Shown here piece by piece: positions 44,617 through 53,039 of a stretch of DNA of 64,000 nt; position 1 is the first letter of the stretch; each line of letters starts with the position of its first letter. This DNA comes from Mycolicibacterium mengxianglii (lineage in GTDB: Bacteria > Actinomycetota > Actinomycetes > Mycobacteriales > Mycobacteriaceae). A model generated the notes under the pieces. It did not search any database. It was not told where the DNA came from and worked only from the letters and a program-made list of their open reading frames with translations. Where the stretch lies: positions 5,394,001 through 5,458,000 of the forward strand of contig NZ_CP065373.1 in the NCBI RefSeq assembly GCF_015710575.1, read 5' to 3'. The translations under genes and the position numbers were made by a program.

Positions 44617-45266
44617 GCGGCGTCGACCTCGGGCTCCGGGTAGAACGGCGGCGACAGGGCTCCCCAGTGCAGGCAGCTCCACCGGCCGTCGGTGATCGGG
44701 GCGAGCACCACGGACTCGGCGTTGGCCAGGTGGTGGTCGAGGGCGAAGGTGCCGTCGACACCGGCCAGGACCGCGCCCACCAGCCGGATCGCCGCGCCAT
44801 GACTGACCACCACGATGTCGTCGGTCCACTCGTGGTCATCGAGATAGCGCATCCGCAATTCGGTCAGCACGGGAACGTAGCGGGCCAGCACGTCGTCAGC
44901 ACTCTCACCGCCCGGCATGGGCACGTGTAGCTCACCCTGGTGCCACCGCTGGTAGATCGTCGCGAACTCGTTGATCGCCTCGTCGTCGTTGCGGTTCTCC
45001 AGGTCACCGACCTGAACTTCGTGCAGACCTTCGAGTTCCTGCGGTGTGACGTCAAGGTGTCCGCCCACTTCCGCGGCGGTCTGGCGGGCGCGGGTGGCGA
45101 TCGAATGCGCCAGGAGCCCCGGTGACCCCTGCCTGCGGCGAGCGAACTCCCGCGCCTGATCGCGGCCCAGCGGCGTGAGTTCCGCCCCGGGCGGGCGGGT
45201 GTCGAGACGCTTGTCGACATTGCTGTAGGTCTGCCCGTGCCGGAGCAGGATCAGGCGGCCGCTCAT
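44580..45266 (-). CDS. Histidine phosphatase family protein (phosphoglycerate-mutase-like, Rv3837c)
   Basis: A 228-residue member of the histidine phosphatase superfamily with the catalytic RHGQTYSN motif at the N-terminus, the second catalytic His in VVVSHGAAIR and the acidic EVQVGDLENRN region. It is annotated as a phosphoglycerate mutase in M. tuberculosis, but it is more likely a phosphatase of unknown substrate. ATG 45266 overlaps the pheA stop (ATGA). Confidence 0.9.
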   Translation of the reverse strand: MSGRLILLRHGQTYSNVDKRLDTRPPGAELTPLGRDQAREFARRRQGSPGLLAHSIATRARQTAAEVGGHLDVTPQELEGLHEVQVGDLENRNDDEAINEFATIYQRWHQGELHVPMPGGESADDVLARYVPVLTELRMRYLDDHEWTDDIVVVSHGAAIRLVGAVLAGVDGTFALDHHLANAESVVLAPITDGRWSCLHWGALSPPFYPEPEVDAAQEARTSADPMG

Positions 45267-46189
45267 GAGCGCCCCCGCCGGAGTCCCTCGAGCCACTGGG
45301 CAGCGTCGTCGAGTCGGGGCGGTAGGGCGCCTGCGGCCGAACCGGTGGGCCAGGATCCGAGATATCGCACATCGGCACAACGTCGGTGCAGCGCTGTGAG
45401 TGCCTCAGCGACGGCGGAATCTTCGATGTGGCCCACGCAGTCGAGGAAGAAGACGTAGGTGCCCAGCTCGACGCGGGTGGGCCGGGATTCGATCCGTGTC
45501 AGGTCGATATCGCGGATGCCGAACTCCATCAGCGCGCTGACCAGCGCTCCGGGTACGTTATCCAGCCGCAGCACCACCGAGGTGCGGTCGGCCCCGGTAC
45601 GCGCCGGTGGTCGACCGGGCAGGCCGACGAGCACGAACCGGGTGCGTGCGTTCGGTTCGTCGACGACCTCCTCGGCCAAGGTGTCGAGTGCGTACAACTC
45701 GGCCGCCAAGGCCGTGCTGACGCCGGCGTCCGCGCGACCGTGCAGGACGTCTTCGGCGGCTCCGGCGTTGGAGATCGCGGGCACGACGGTCGCCTCAGGG
45801 AGCTCCGCGGAAAGCCAGCGCCGCACCTGGGCGGCGGCCACCGGGAAGGCTGCGACCGTGCGCACAGCCGCCGCGTCCGTGCCCGGTGCGACGACGATGC
45901 TGAACGCCACGTCGAGGGTGAGCTCGGCGTAGACCTGCAGCGGGGAGCCGATCGCCAGGGCGTCCAGCGTCGGCAATACCGACCCCTCGATCGAGTTCTC
46001 GATCGGCACGCATGCGTATTGCGCAACGCCCGTGCGCACCGCTTCCAGCGCCGCCGGTGTGCTGTCGGTGGATACCGGTTCGACGGGACCGTCGGCAGGG
46101 ATCAGACCCGCTGCAGTCATCTGGTTCATTGCCGCCTGCGAGAACGTCCCGCGCGGACCCAGGTACGCGATGCCGACCACCCCAAACAC
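45263..46189 (-). CDS. pheA: Prephenate dehydratase
   Basis: PheA converts prephenate to phenylpyruvate, the committed step to phenylalanine. The catalytic domain shows AYLGPRGTFSQAA at the start, ENSIEGSV and the conserved Thr-Arg-Phe in ARTRFVLVG. The C-terminal ACT domain with ESRP (residues about 205-280) senses phenylalanine. Length 308 is typical. GTG 46189 is used; another GTG three codons downstream (46180) is possible. Downstream coupling is to the phosphatase gene. Confidence 0.96.
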   Translation of the reverse strand: MFGVVGIAYLGPRGTFSQAAMNQMTAAGLIPADGPVEPVSTDSTPAALEAVRTGVAQYACVPIENSIEGSVLPTLDALAIGSPLQVYAELTLDVAFSIVVAPGTDAAAVRTVAAFPVAAAQVRRWLSAELPEATVVPAISNAGAAEDVLHGRADAGVSTALAAELYALDTLAEEVVDEPNARTRFVLVGLPGRPPARTGADRTSVVLRLDNVPGALVSALMEFGIRDIDLTRIESRPTRVELGTYVFFLDCVGHIEDSAVAEALTALHRRCADVRYLGSWPTGSAAGALPPRLDDAAQWLEGLRRGRS

Positions 46190-46225
46190 TAACGGGTAGC
46201 TCTTGCGTCGCCCCCAAAACGATAG

Positions 46226-46244
46226 TTAAGTTAGGCTCACCTAA
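46226..46244 (+). promoter_or_regulatory. IdeR (iron) box
   Basis: The 19-base sequence TTAAGTTAGGCTCACCTAA matches the mycobacterial IdeR consensus TTAGGTTAGGCTAACCTAA at 17 of 19 positions. It lies 46 bases before the ATG of the DUF2470 gene and 37 bases before pheA. Rv3839, the homologue of the downstream gene, is a known IdeR-repressed gene in M. tuberculosis, which supports the site. Confidence 0.9.
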
Positions 46245-46290
46245 CCACGAACCCCCCGCCGATACCGGCGCCCTGCGGAAGGTTTCCCCG

Positions 46291-47070
46291 ATGACATTGG
46301 CTGCGATTCCTGGGTCCACCGGGCCGTCGACCGCCGAGCGCATCCGCAGCGCATGCACGCGCGGCGAAAGCGCCCTGCTGGCACTCGAAGGCATCGAACC
46401 GGAGTCCACCCCGCTGCATCACCTGATGGCCGACGGCTCCTTCGCGACCCTCGTCCCGGCCCGCAGCGCTGCAACCGCCCACATCCTCACTGCCGGCGTG
46501 AGCGGGGTGCAGGCCGTGCTGGAACTCACCGACTACGCACCTTTGCCGCTACGCGAACCCGTGCGATCCCTGGTGTGGATCCGCGGGCACCTGCAGCGGG
46601 TGCCGGAAGCCGCCGTTCGCGACACACTCGACCTGATCGCTGCCGACGACCCTAATCCTGTTCTGCTGCAAGTTGGTTCAGAGTTCACCCTGATGCGGCT
46701 GGAAGCCGAGTCGGTGGTGGTCGCCGACTCCCAGGGCGCGGAGTCCGTCGGGATCGGCGCCCTGCTGGAAGCCGAACCCGACCCGTTCTGCGTGTTGGAG
46801 ACGAGCTGGCTGCGCCACATCGACAGCGACCATGGTGACGTGATCACCCGGTTGACCTCCCGGTTGCCCGCACCCCTGCGCCGTGGCCAGGTCCGCCCGC
46901 TGGGCCTGGACCGCTACGGCATCCGGTTGCGGGTGGAAGGCGACGACGGCGACCACGACGTGCGGTTGCCGTTCCCCAAACCGGTGGACGACGTTCACGG
47001 CCTCGGCCAGGCCATCCGGGTCCTGATGGGATGCCCCTTCGTCAACGGGCTGCGGGCACGTCAGTCCTGA
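46291..47070 (+). CDS. DUF2470-type protein, iron-regulated (Rv3839-like)
   Basis: A 259-residue protein with a heme-oxygenase-like split-barrel N-terminal half and a C-terminal DUF2470 domain (about residues 170-250, including the IRLRVEGDDGDHDVRLPFP segment). Such proteins are linked to heme or iron handling; the exact reaction is not known. The ATG at 46291 has GGAAGG nine bases upstream, downstream of a strong IdeR box, so expression should rise under iron limitation. Confidence 0.87.
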   Translation: MTLAAIPGSTGPSTAERIRSACTRGESALLALEGIEPESTPLHHLMADGSFATLVPARSAATAHILTAGVSGVQAVLELTDYAPLPLREPVRSLVWIRGHLQRVPEAAVRDTLDLIAADDPNPVLLQVGSEFTLMRLEAESVVVADSQGAESVGIGALLEAEPDPFCVLETSWLRHIDSDHGDVITRLTSRLPAPLRRGQVRPLGLDRYGIRLRVEGDDGDHDVRLPFPKPVDDVHGLGQAIRVLMGCPFVNGLRARQS

Positions 47071-47095
47071 CACCGGGGCCGGTTACCGTGACGGG

Positions 47096-47905
47096 GTGAG
47101 CGAACCCGATGCGCTGACCGCCGCCGGCGGACCGGTCGGCGCGAAGTCGTTGACACCGGCCGAGCGCCGGGCGTACCAGATCGAGATCCTCATCGTCTTG
47201 GCGGTGACCTTCGGGCTCAGCGCCGTCACGGCGGTGCTGCAGCTGACCGATTTCGTGCTGCGCGGCTTGGCGGGCCAGTCCGTCGCCCTCAATCCGCGCC
47301 GCTCCTATTTCTCGCTCATCGACCTCGGGCTCAACATCGCGGCCGTGACCCAGCTGGTCGCCTGGGGAGCCCTGGCGGCATACCTGTTGTGGCGCAGCGG
47401 ATTCAGCCTCCACCGCATCGGCATCGGGCGGTTCCGGCTGCGCCCTGATCTGCTCGGCGGCATCGGACTGGCCGCGCTCATCGGGGTGCCTGGGCTCGGA
47501 CTGTATGTGCTGGCCCGCGCCATCGGTATCAGCGCCGAAGTGGTTCCCACCGAACTCAGCGACAACTGGTGGCGGATACCGGTTCTGGTGGCCTCGGCGT
47601 TCGCCAACGGCTGGGCTGAAGAAGTCATCGTCGTCGGCTACCTGCTGACACGCTTCGAGCAGCTGGGCCTCAACCCGGTCAAGGCCGTCATCTGGTCCAG
47701 CGTGCTTCGCGGGGCCTACCACCTTTATCAGGGCTTCGGCGCCGGGCTGGGCAACCTCGCGATGGGTCTGGTGTTCGGCTACGTGTACCGGCGTTGGGGG
47801 CGACTGTGGCCGCTGGTCATCGCACACGGGATCATCGACACCGTGGCCTTCGTCGGGTACGCCCTCCTGGCCCAGCATCTGGGGTGGCTGGGTGACACCA
47901 CGTAA
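47096..47905 (+). CDS. CPBP-family intramembrane metalloprotease
   Basis: The 269-residue membrane protein has about eight helices and the CPBP (CAAX-protease/Abi) motifs in order: AEEVIVVGYL, SSVLRGAYHLYQG and the C-terminal WPLVIAHGIID. These supply the two Glu and two His of the active site. The substrate is unknown. GTG start at 47096, 25 bases after the DUF2470 gene and 9 bases before the LCP gene, so the three may be co-transcribed. Confidence 0.87.
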   Translation: MSEPDALTAAGGPVGAKSLTPAERRAYQIEILIVLAVTFGLSAVTAVLQLTDFVLRGLAGQSVALNPRRSYFSLIDLGLNIAAVTQLVAWGALAAYLLWRSGFSLHRIGIGRFRLRPDLLGGIGLAALIGVPGLGLYVLARAIGISAEVVPTELSDNWWRIPVLVASAFANGWAEEVIVVGYLLTRFEQLGLNPVKAVIWSSVLRGAYHLYQGFGAGLGNLAMGLVFGYVYRRWGRLWPLVIAHGIIDTVAFVGYALLAQHLGWLGDTT

Positions 47906-47914
47906 ATTGACCTG

Positions 47915-49147
47915 GTGAACGACGACCGGCGCCCACCGTGGGACGACCCACGCAGGCGCCCACCCGGGCCGCCGCCCCGCGAGCCCTCGCAGGTGCTCCG
48001 TCGCGATCCCACCTACCGGCCACCACCACCGCCGGTGCAGCGCAGGCCACCGGTATGGCCGCCGAATCCGCCTTCCCCACCGATCCAGCCGCCACCGGCC
48101 CCGCAGCAGCTCCCGCGTCCCCCGCAACCCCGGCCACCGCAGCAGAGGATCGCGCCGCCGCCGTCGCCGCCGGTGAAACCCAAGCGGCGCCGTCGACTGC
48201 CCGTCGTCCGGCTGCTGCTGACACTGCTCCTGGTGGCCGTTCTCGCCGTTGTCGGTATCGGCTTCTGGGTCGACACCTCGCTGCACCGCATCCCGGCCCT
48301 GGTCGCCTATCCGGACCGGCCCGCCGCCGGGCGGGGCACCAACTGGTTGCTCGTCGGCTCGGACAGCCGGGCGAACCTGTCCCCGGAACAGCAGGCCGCC
48401 CTGGCCACCGGCGGCGACGTCGGCAACGGCCGGACCGACACCATCCTGCTGGTCCACCTCCCCGGACTGGGATCGAGTGCGCCGACCACCATGGTGTCGC
48501 TCCCCCGCGACTCCTACGTCCCGATCCCCGGCTACGGCAGCGACAAGATCAATGCGGCGTTCTCGCTGGGCGGGCCTCAGCTGCTCGCTCAAACCGTGGA
48601 ACAGGCCACCGGCCTGCGCCTGGACCATTACGCCGAGGTCGGCTTCGACGGGTTCGCCGGCGTGGTGGATGCCCTGGGTCAGGTCACGGTGTGCCCCGCC
48701 GAACCGATCAGCGACCCGCTCGCCGGGATCGAACTTCCCGCCGGATGCCAGGAGCTCGGAGGCAGCGACGCGCTCGGCTTCGTACGCAGCCGCGCCACCC
48801 CCCGCGCGGATCTCGACCGGATGGCCAATCAGCGGCAGTTCATGTCTGCGTTGTTGCAGCGCGCGGCCGCGCCGGCGGTGTGGCTGAACCCGTGGCGGTG
48901 GTACACCGTGCCGCGCGCCGCCGTCGACGCATTGACCGTCGACGACAGCGATCATCTGTGGAATCTCGCCCGCCTGGGCTGGGCCCTGCGCGGAGCGACG
49001 ACCACGCTGACCGTGCCCATCGGGCAGTACACCTCCAATGACTCCGGGGATGTGGTGATCTGGGACGAGGAGGCGGCCGGCGCACTGTTCAGTGCACTCA
49101 ACACCGACGCGGCGATACCACAGTCCGCCCTGGACGCCCAGCCGTGA
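47915..49147 (+). CDS. LytR-CpsA-Psr (LCP) family cell-wall ligase
   Basis: LCP enzymes attach arabinogalactan or other glycopolymers from their polyprenyl carrier to peptidoglycan. The 410-residue protein starts with a long Pro/Arg-rich cytoplasmic part (residues 1-95) and one helix (about 96-117). The extracellular LCP domain shows the conserved Asp/Arg residues in GSDSRAN, RTDTILLV, SLPRDSYV and the DKINAAFSLGGP pyrophosphate-binding motif. It ends with an Arg pair near RSRATPRADLDR. In M. tuberculosis the corresponding gene Rv3840 is a shortened copy. Confidence 0.92.
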   Translation: MNDDRRPPWDDPRRRPPGPPPREPSQVLRRDPTYRPPPPPVQRRPPVWPPNPPSPPIQPPPAPQQLPRPPQPRPPQQRIAPPPSPPVKPKRRRRLPVVRLLLTLLLVAVLAVVGIGFWVDTSLHRIPALVAYPDRPAAGRGTNWLLVGSDSRANLSPEQQAALATGGDVGNGRTDTILLVHLPGLGSSAPTTMVSLPRDSYVPIPGYGSDKINAAFSLGGPQLLAQTVEQATGLRLDHYAEVGFDGFAGVVDALGQVTVCPAEPISDPLAGIELPAGCQELGGSDALGFVRSRATPRADLDRMANQRQFMSALLQRAAAPAVWLNPWRWYTVPRAAVDALTVDDSDHLWNLARLGWALRGATTTLTVPIGQYTSNDSGDVVIWDEEAAGALFSALNTDAAIPQSALDAQP

Positions 49148-49206
49148 CACGCCCCGTCCGGCAAACTCCGCCCGGACTGTGAAGCGAGTCACCGAGTTAG
49201 GTGCGA

Positions 49207-49245
49207 TTTACTTAGGCAACGCTGCCCTCGCTAAGGCAAACCTTG
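49207..49245 (+). promoter_or_regulatory. Tandem degenerate iron boxes upstream of bfrB
   Basis: Two adjacent 19-base segments, 49207-49225 and 49227-49245, keep the TTAGGC/TAAGGC core and about 11-12 of the 19 IdeR consensus bases each; a further TTAGGT lies at 49197. In M. tuberculosis bfrB carries several tandem iron boxes through which IdeR activates it. The position here is equivalent, although the individual matches are weak. Confidence 0.5.
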
Positions 49246-49283
49246 GATGAAAATGCCTCTGACCTCGCGGTATTGTGCCCATC

Positions 49284-49829
49284 ATGAACCACAACGACGC
49301 GCAGCACACCAAGTTCAACGGCCTGCTCCAAGACCAGATCCGCAATGAGTTCACGGCCTCGCAGCAATACATCGCCGTCGCTGTGTACTTCGATGATCTG
49401 GACCTGCCGCAGTTGGCCGGCCACTTTTACCGCCAGGCCCTCGAAGAGCGCAACCACGCCATGATGCTGGTGCGTTACCTGCTCGACCGTGGCATCCACG
49501 CCGAGATCCCCGGAGTCGACGCGGTCCGCAACGAGTTCGGCACTCCGCGGGATGCCCTCCAGATGGCGCTGGATCAGGAACGCGGCGTCACCGAGCAGAT
49601 CACCACGCTGGCCGCGGTCGCCCGCGATGAGGGCGACTACCTGGGTGAGCAGTTCATGCAGTGGTTCCTCAAGGAGCAGGTCGAGGAGGTCGCCTCGATG
49701 ACCACGCTGCTGCGCATCGCCGACCGTGCCGGCGAGAATCTGTTCCACCTCGAGGATTTCGTCAACCGCGAGATGTCACAAACGGGCGCCGACGCCACCG
49801 CACCCGCTGCGGCCGGAGGTTCGCTCTAA
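49284..49829 (+). CDS. bfrB: Ferritin BfrB
   Basis: BfrB is the main iron-storage ferritin of mycobacteria, a 24-mer that oxidises Fe2+ and stores it as ferric mineral. The 181-residue protein shows the ferroxidase ligands of the four-helix bundle: NEFTASQQY, EERNHAMMLV, ALDQERGVTEQ and EQFMQWFLKEQVEEV. The Gly/Ala-rich C-terminal tail typical of BfrB is present. ATG 49284 matches the family N-terminus; an upstream GTG at 49275 would add three residues. Its stop overlaps the glpQ1 stop by three bases. Confidence 0.96.
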   Translation: MNHNDAQHTKFNGLLQDQIRNEFTASQQYIAVAVYFDDLDLPQLAGHFYRQALEERNHAMMLVRYLLDRGIHAEIPGVDAVRNEFGTPRDALQMALDQERGVTEQITTLAAVARDEGDYLGEQFMQWFLKEQVEEVASMTTLLRIADRAGENLFHLEDFVNREMSQTGADATAPAAAGGSL

Positions 49830-50677
49830 CCGTCCCGCCCCGCCCCGGTCAGCCCGTCCTGGAGCCAGGACTTGGTGCGGCCGGGGTGGTTCGTGGCAAT
49901 CCAGGCCACCCCGACGTCTCGGCAGAAGCCGACGTCCTCGTAGTGGTCGACTGTCCAGCAGTACAGCGCCCGCCCCTGCGCGGCAGCGCGATCCACCAGT
50001 TCGGGATGCTCCCGCAAGGTCGTGATCGACGGCCCCACCGCCGTTGCACCCACCGTGGTGGCAGCACTTCCACCCAGGTAGCGAGAGGTTTCGCCGAGCA
50101 ACACCGTCGGCAACAACGGCGCCGCGCGCCGGATACGCCACACCGCCGCCGCCGAGAACGACATCACCACCGCCCGGGACCTGTCGGCCGAAGCGGGTGC
50201 AGCGATGCCGTAGCGGTGCAGCAACGCCAACAACTTGCTCTCCACCAGTGCGCCGTAGCGCACGGGGTGCTTGGTCTCGATGAACAGCTTCACGGGGCGG
50301 TGCCAGTCCAGCACCAGGGTCACCAGGTCGTCGAGGGTGAGCAGTCCGGTATTGCCCAGACTGCCGTCCGGGCGCCAGCTGGCGTGCCAGGCGCCGTAAT
50401 CGTGTGTGCGTAACTCCGCCAGGGTCATCTCACTGACCACGCCGGTTCCCGTGGACGTGCGGTCGATGCGCCGGTCGTGCACGCACACCAGATGCCCGTC
50501 CTTGGTGAGCCGCACATCGCACTCGACGCCGTCGGCGCCCTCTTGGAGAGCCAGCTCGTAAGCGGCCAGCGTGTGCTCGGGCCGGTCCGCCGATGCACCC
50601 CGGTGCGCGACGACAAACGGGTGCCCGTCGTGGGGTTCTGCGTGCACCCCGTTGTGCTCGTAGTCGCCCGAGTTCAT
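49826..50677 (-). CDS. glpQ1: Glycerophosphodiester phosphodiesterase GlpQ1
   Basis: GlpQ1 hydrolyses glycerophosphodiesters to glycerol-3-phosphate and an alcohol, in phospholipid turnover. The 283-residue protein has the GDPD signature: HRGASADRPEHTLAAYELALQ (catalytic His and Arg, Glu), VECDVRLTKDGHLVCVHD (metal ligands) and the C-terminal WTVDHYED. There is no signal peptide. ATG 50677 is used, because the upstream codons overlap the neighbouring promoter-like region and are not conserved. It converges with bfrB. Confidence 0.94.
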   Translation of the reverse strand: MNSGDYEHNGVHAEPHDGHPFVVAHRGASADRPEHTLAAYELALQEGADGVECDVRLTKDGHLVCVHDRRIDRTSTGTGVVSEMTLAELRTHDYGAWHASWRPDGSLGNTGLLTLDDLVTLVLDWHRPVKLFIETKHPVRYGALVESKLLALLHRYGIAAPASADRSRAVVMSFSAAAVWRIRRAAPLLPTVLLGETSRYLGGSAATTVGATAVGPSITTLREHPELVDRAAAQGRALYCWTVDHYEDVGFCRDVGVAWIATNHPGRTKSWLQDGLTGAGRDG

Positions 50678-50681
50678 ATCG

Positions 50682-51713
50682 CTATGCTGCAGGCTCTTGG
50701 CTGCCCGGCTCAACTGCAGTCTGGGGTTCGGCCTTGCCTCGCAGCTCAGACGGCCCGCTGTCGGCCGCGACGATCACCCAGCGATGCGCCGGCCGCTCCA
50801 CCGGTTTGCGTTCGAAGCCGAAGTACACCCGCGCCAGCGTCGCCACCGTCGCCGCGCTCAGCAGGTAGGCCAGCGTGACGGTCACAGTGTTGTCGGCGAT
50901 CCCCTGGGCGTCGGTCGTGAAACTGGTCGCGATGGCGAACACCGACACCCCGGTGCACAACACCCACAACACAGCCCAGACCAGGATGGGTTTGCGCATC
51001 CGCTGATAAGTGTTCTCGGCAGTGGCGGTCTCGATGACGAACACCGGTGCCCACACCAGGTTGACCACCGGGATCAGACAACCCGCCCACAGCGCCTTGG
51101 CGGAACGGGGGTCCTGATGGCCGAGGTGGGCGAATACCGCCGCCCGCCGTCGGATCAGCCAGCCCGTCATCACCACGGCACAGCCGATCACCGCGAACAG
51201 CACGGCGACACTGAACAACACCCCCAGCCAGACCGCGGGCAAGGCGACGAACCGCGGCAGCAGAGTGGTGCGGTTGATGATCAGCAGCAGGTAGCGGATG
51301 GCGTGCACCACCGCGGCAGCGATCATGACTGCGGCGGCGGTGTACAAGGTCAAGCGGATGACGCGCGCCGATGGCCCGCTGCGCGCCGGAGCGGACTCCG
51401 CCGAGGCGGGTTCGATGTGGTCGAACAGGCCCCACCGGGGGATGAAGTCGTAGCGCGGCGTCGGGCCGAGCGGACGACGCCGGCGCTGCTGCGACGGCGC
51501 TGCCCCCGGTCGGACCGCGATCCACCGGTAGCCGGACGGCAACGGGTGTGGGCCCGCGGCGGCTCCCGGGGAACGGTGCCAACCGGATGCGGGCGCGGCG
51601 ACCTGCTCACCGGCGGACGGCGCCAACAGCGCGCCCTGGCAACGCGGACACCATTGACGCTGCTTGTCGCGCACGTTCCAGCGGGTGCCGCACACCGAAC
51701 ACACCTGGATCAC
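50682..51713 (-). CDS. Zinc-ribbon/DUF4328-like membrane protein (Rv3843c-like)
   Basis: The 343-residue protein starts with a zinc ribbon (CSVCGTRW and CPRCQG, residues 5-25). A Pro-rich linker and six membrane helices containing the DUF4328-type motifs (AKALWAGCLIPVVNLVWAPVFV) follow. The function is unknown. GTG start at 51713, with its stop only four bases from the glpQ1 start, so the two are probably co-transcribed. Confidence 0.85.
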   Translation of the reverse strand: MIQVCSVCGTRWNVRDKQRQWCPRCQGALLAPSAGEQVAAPASGWHRSPGAAAGPHPLPSGYRWIAVRPGAAPSQQRRRRPLGPTPRYDFIPRWGLFDHIEPASAESAPARSGPSARVIRLTLYTAAAVMIAAAVVHAIRYLLLIINRTTLLPRFVALPAVWLGVLFSVAVLFAVIGCAVVMTGWLIRRRAAVFAHLGHQDPRSAKALWAGCLIPVVNLVWAPVFVIETATAENTYQRMRKPILVWAVLWVLCTGVSVFAIATSFTTDAQGIADNTVTVTLAYLLSAATVATLARVYFGFERKPVERPAHRWVIVAADSGPSELRGKAEPQTAVEPGSQEPAA

Positions 51714-51756
51714 CGGACCAGCCTAACGGTGGCGCCCAGGGTGACGGCCGCGCGCG

Positions 51757-52098
51757 TCAGACGTCGCCGGGTCCGCCGGCGTCGGTGACCACCGGGCGGC
51801 CTGCGCCGGCCCAGGCGAGCATGCCCCCGTCGACGTTCATCGGCTGGTAGCCGTTGCGTTGCAGATACTGCGCCACGCGTTGTGAGCGGCCTCCGGCATG
51901 GCAGATCACGTACAACGGTTTGTCGGTCTCGATCTCGTGGATCCGTGCCGGGATGTCACCCATCGGAATGTGCTGAGCTCCGGGGGCATGCCCGCGCTGC
52001 CACTCGTCGTCCTCGCGGACGTCGAGCAGGATCGCCGCGTCACCGAACTCAACCGGCAGTCCGGTGACGTCTGACTGGGGAATCGGCGAGTCGTCCAT
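51757..52098 (-). CDS. Rhodanese-like sulfurtransferase domain protein
   Basis: A 113-residue single-domain rhodanese with the N-terminal LLDVREDDEWQRGHAPGA signature and the active Cys in CHAGGRSQR. It probably moves sulfane sulfur to an acceptor or serves in redox sensing. ATG start at 52098. It stands alone upstream of the zinc-ribbon membrane gene, 43 bases away. Confidence 0.9.
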   Translation of the reverse strand: MDDSPIPQSDVTGLPVEFGDAAILLDVREDDEWQRGHAPGAQHIPMGDIPARIHEIETDKPLYVICHAGGRSQRVAQYLQRNGYQPMNVDGGMLAWAGAGRPVVTDAGGPGDV

Positions 52099-52505
52099 AC
52101 CGCAATCCTGTCACGGGCCGGCCGGGGGCGGTCGCGATAAGGGAACAGCAATTCCCGCTATCCACAGTTTCCACAGCTTTATCCACAGCCTGGCGAGACG
52201 CTTTTCCAGCTGTACTGCTGCGTATGACGGCGCGTGGCCGACGGCTGTGGATAAGGTCGTCGCCGCACCACCGGCTGATCAACAACCTGGGCGAACATCC
52301 GAACTATTGTCCGGTCGATACCGGCCAGTAGCTCCGCAGGCGGGCTGTGTAGCGCCGCGGTTTCGGGACGGCGCCGGACGCAACCGCCCCCCGCCGGACG
52401 CCGATTTCCGTCGTGGTACCAGGAGGGTTATGATCGCCGTCACAGGCACGCAGCTGTGATTCAATTCACTGAGGCACCAGCGATGATGCAGGTCAGGGGT
52501 TTCTG
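52099..52505. other. Non-coding region with a cluster of DnaA-box-like sites
   Basis: Between the rhodanese and the small membrane-protein gene, the sequence has three close matches to the DnaA box: CTATCCACA (52158-52166), a perfect TTATCCACA (52179-52187), and TTATCCACA on the opposite strand (TGTGGATAA at 52246-52254). A fourth partial, TTTCCACAG, is near 52168. No gene is visible. A -10-like TATGAT at 52429-52434 may belong to the downstream small gene. Confidence 0.65.
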
Positions 52506-52661
52506 ATGGCGGCACAACCGATCGGGCCACAACCGGCCAGGCAACCGGCGCACTGGTATGCGTCGCCGACATTCAGCAGTTCGTACCGCACCGCAGCGCT
52601 GCGCGCCGGTGCGATCGCCCTCGTCCTGCTGGTGATCCTGGCCGCCATCGTTCTGACCTGA
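52506..52661 (+). CDS. Small single-pass membrane protein (51 residues)
   Basis: The ATG at 52506 is preceded by AGGGG six bases upstream. The peptide begins with a Pro/Gln-rich segment and a WYASPTFSSSYRTAAL stretch, and ends with one hydrophobic helix of about 18 residues reaching the C-terminus. It stops one base before the convergent protease gene ends. No function can be assigned; the good ribosome site and helix support a real gene. Confidence 0.65.
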   Translation: MAAQPIGPQPARQPAHWYASPTFSSSYRTAALRAGAIALVLLVILAAIVLT

Positions 52662-52662
52662 C

Positions 52663-52989
52663 TCAGCCCGGCCGTCGCCGGACTGTCCACACCACCCGGT
52701 AGGACCCCGCCGCGGGCACCGGCCCGAACTGTCGCGAGTCCACCACTCCGGCAGCATCCACGTTGTCGGATCGGGCTTCGAACATCTCCCCGCACACCTC
52801 GCCCACCCGTTTGATGAGCCAGCGTGACGGCATTCGGGGATCGGGAAACACCCGAACCTGACCCGGGCGAGGTTCGCCGCCGCGCAGCGCGAGCACCCCA
52901 TCTCCGGGCGACAACCCAGGACGCATCGAGTCCTCGACGATCACGAACCGGCGCACCGGCCAGCGTGGCTGTGGTTTCTCCCGGCTCAC
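52663..52989 (-). CDS. sodX: S26-family peptidase, probable Ni-SOD maturation protease SodX
   Basis: A 108-residue signal-peptidase-like protein with catalytic Ser21 in VEDSMRPGLSPGD and general-base Lys60 in WLIKRVG. There is no membrane anchor. Nickel superoxide dismutase must lose a short N-terminal propeptide to expose its metal hook, and an S26 protease encoded next to sodN does this in other bacteria. Here the gene is divergent from sodN with 50 bases between the starts. GTG start at 52989. Confidence 0.9.
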   Translation of the reverse strand: MSREKPQPRWPVRRFVIVEDSMRPGLSPGDGVLALRGGEPRPGQVRVFPDPRMPSRWLIKRVGEVCGEMFEARSDNVDAAGVVDSRQFGPVPAAGSYRVVWTVRRRPG

Positions 52990-53039
52990 TCGGGAAAGTC
53001 TATGTTTTCCGGCCGGGCCCCTGAGGGTAGGTTTAGCCC

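Noticed and set aside
47042..49192. Minus-strand open frame opposite the CPBP and LCP genes
   Set aside because: Low-complexity Gly/Gln/Arg composition; the plus strand encodes two proteins with complete family motifs.
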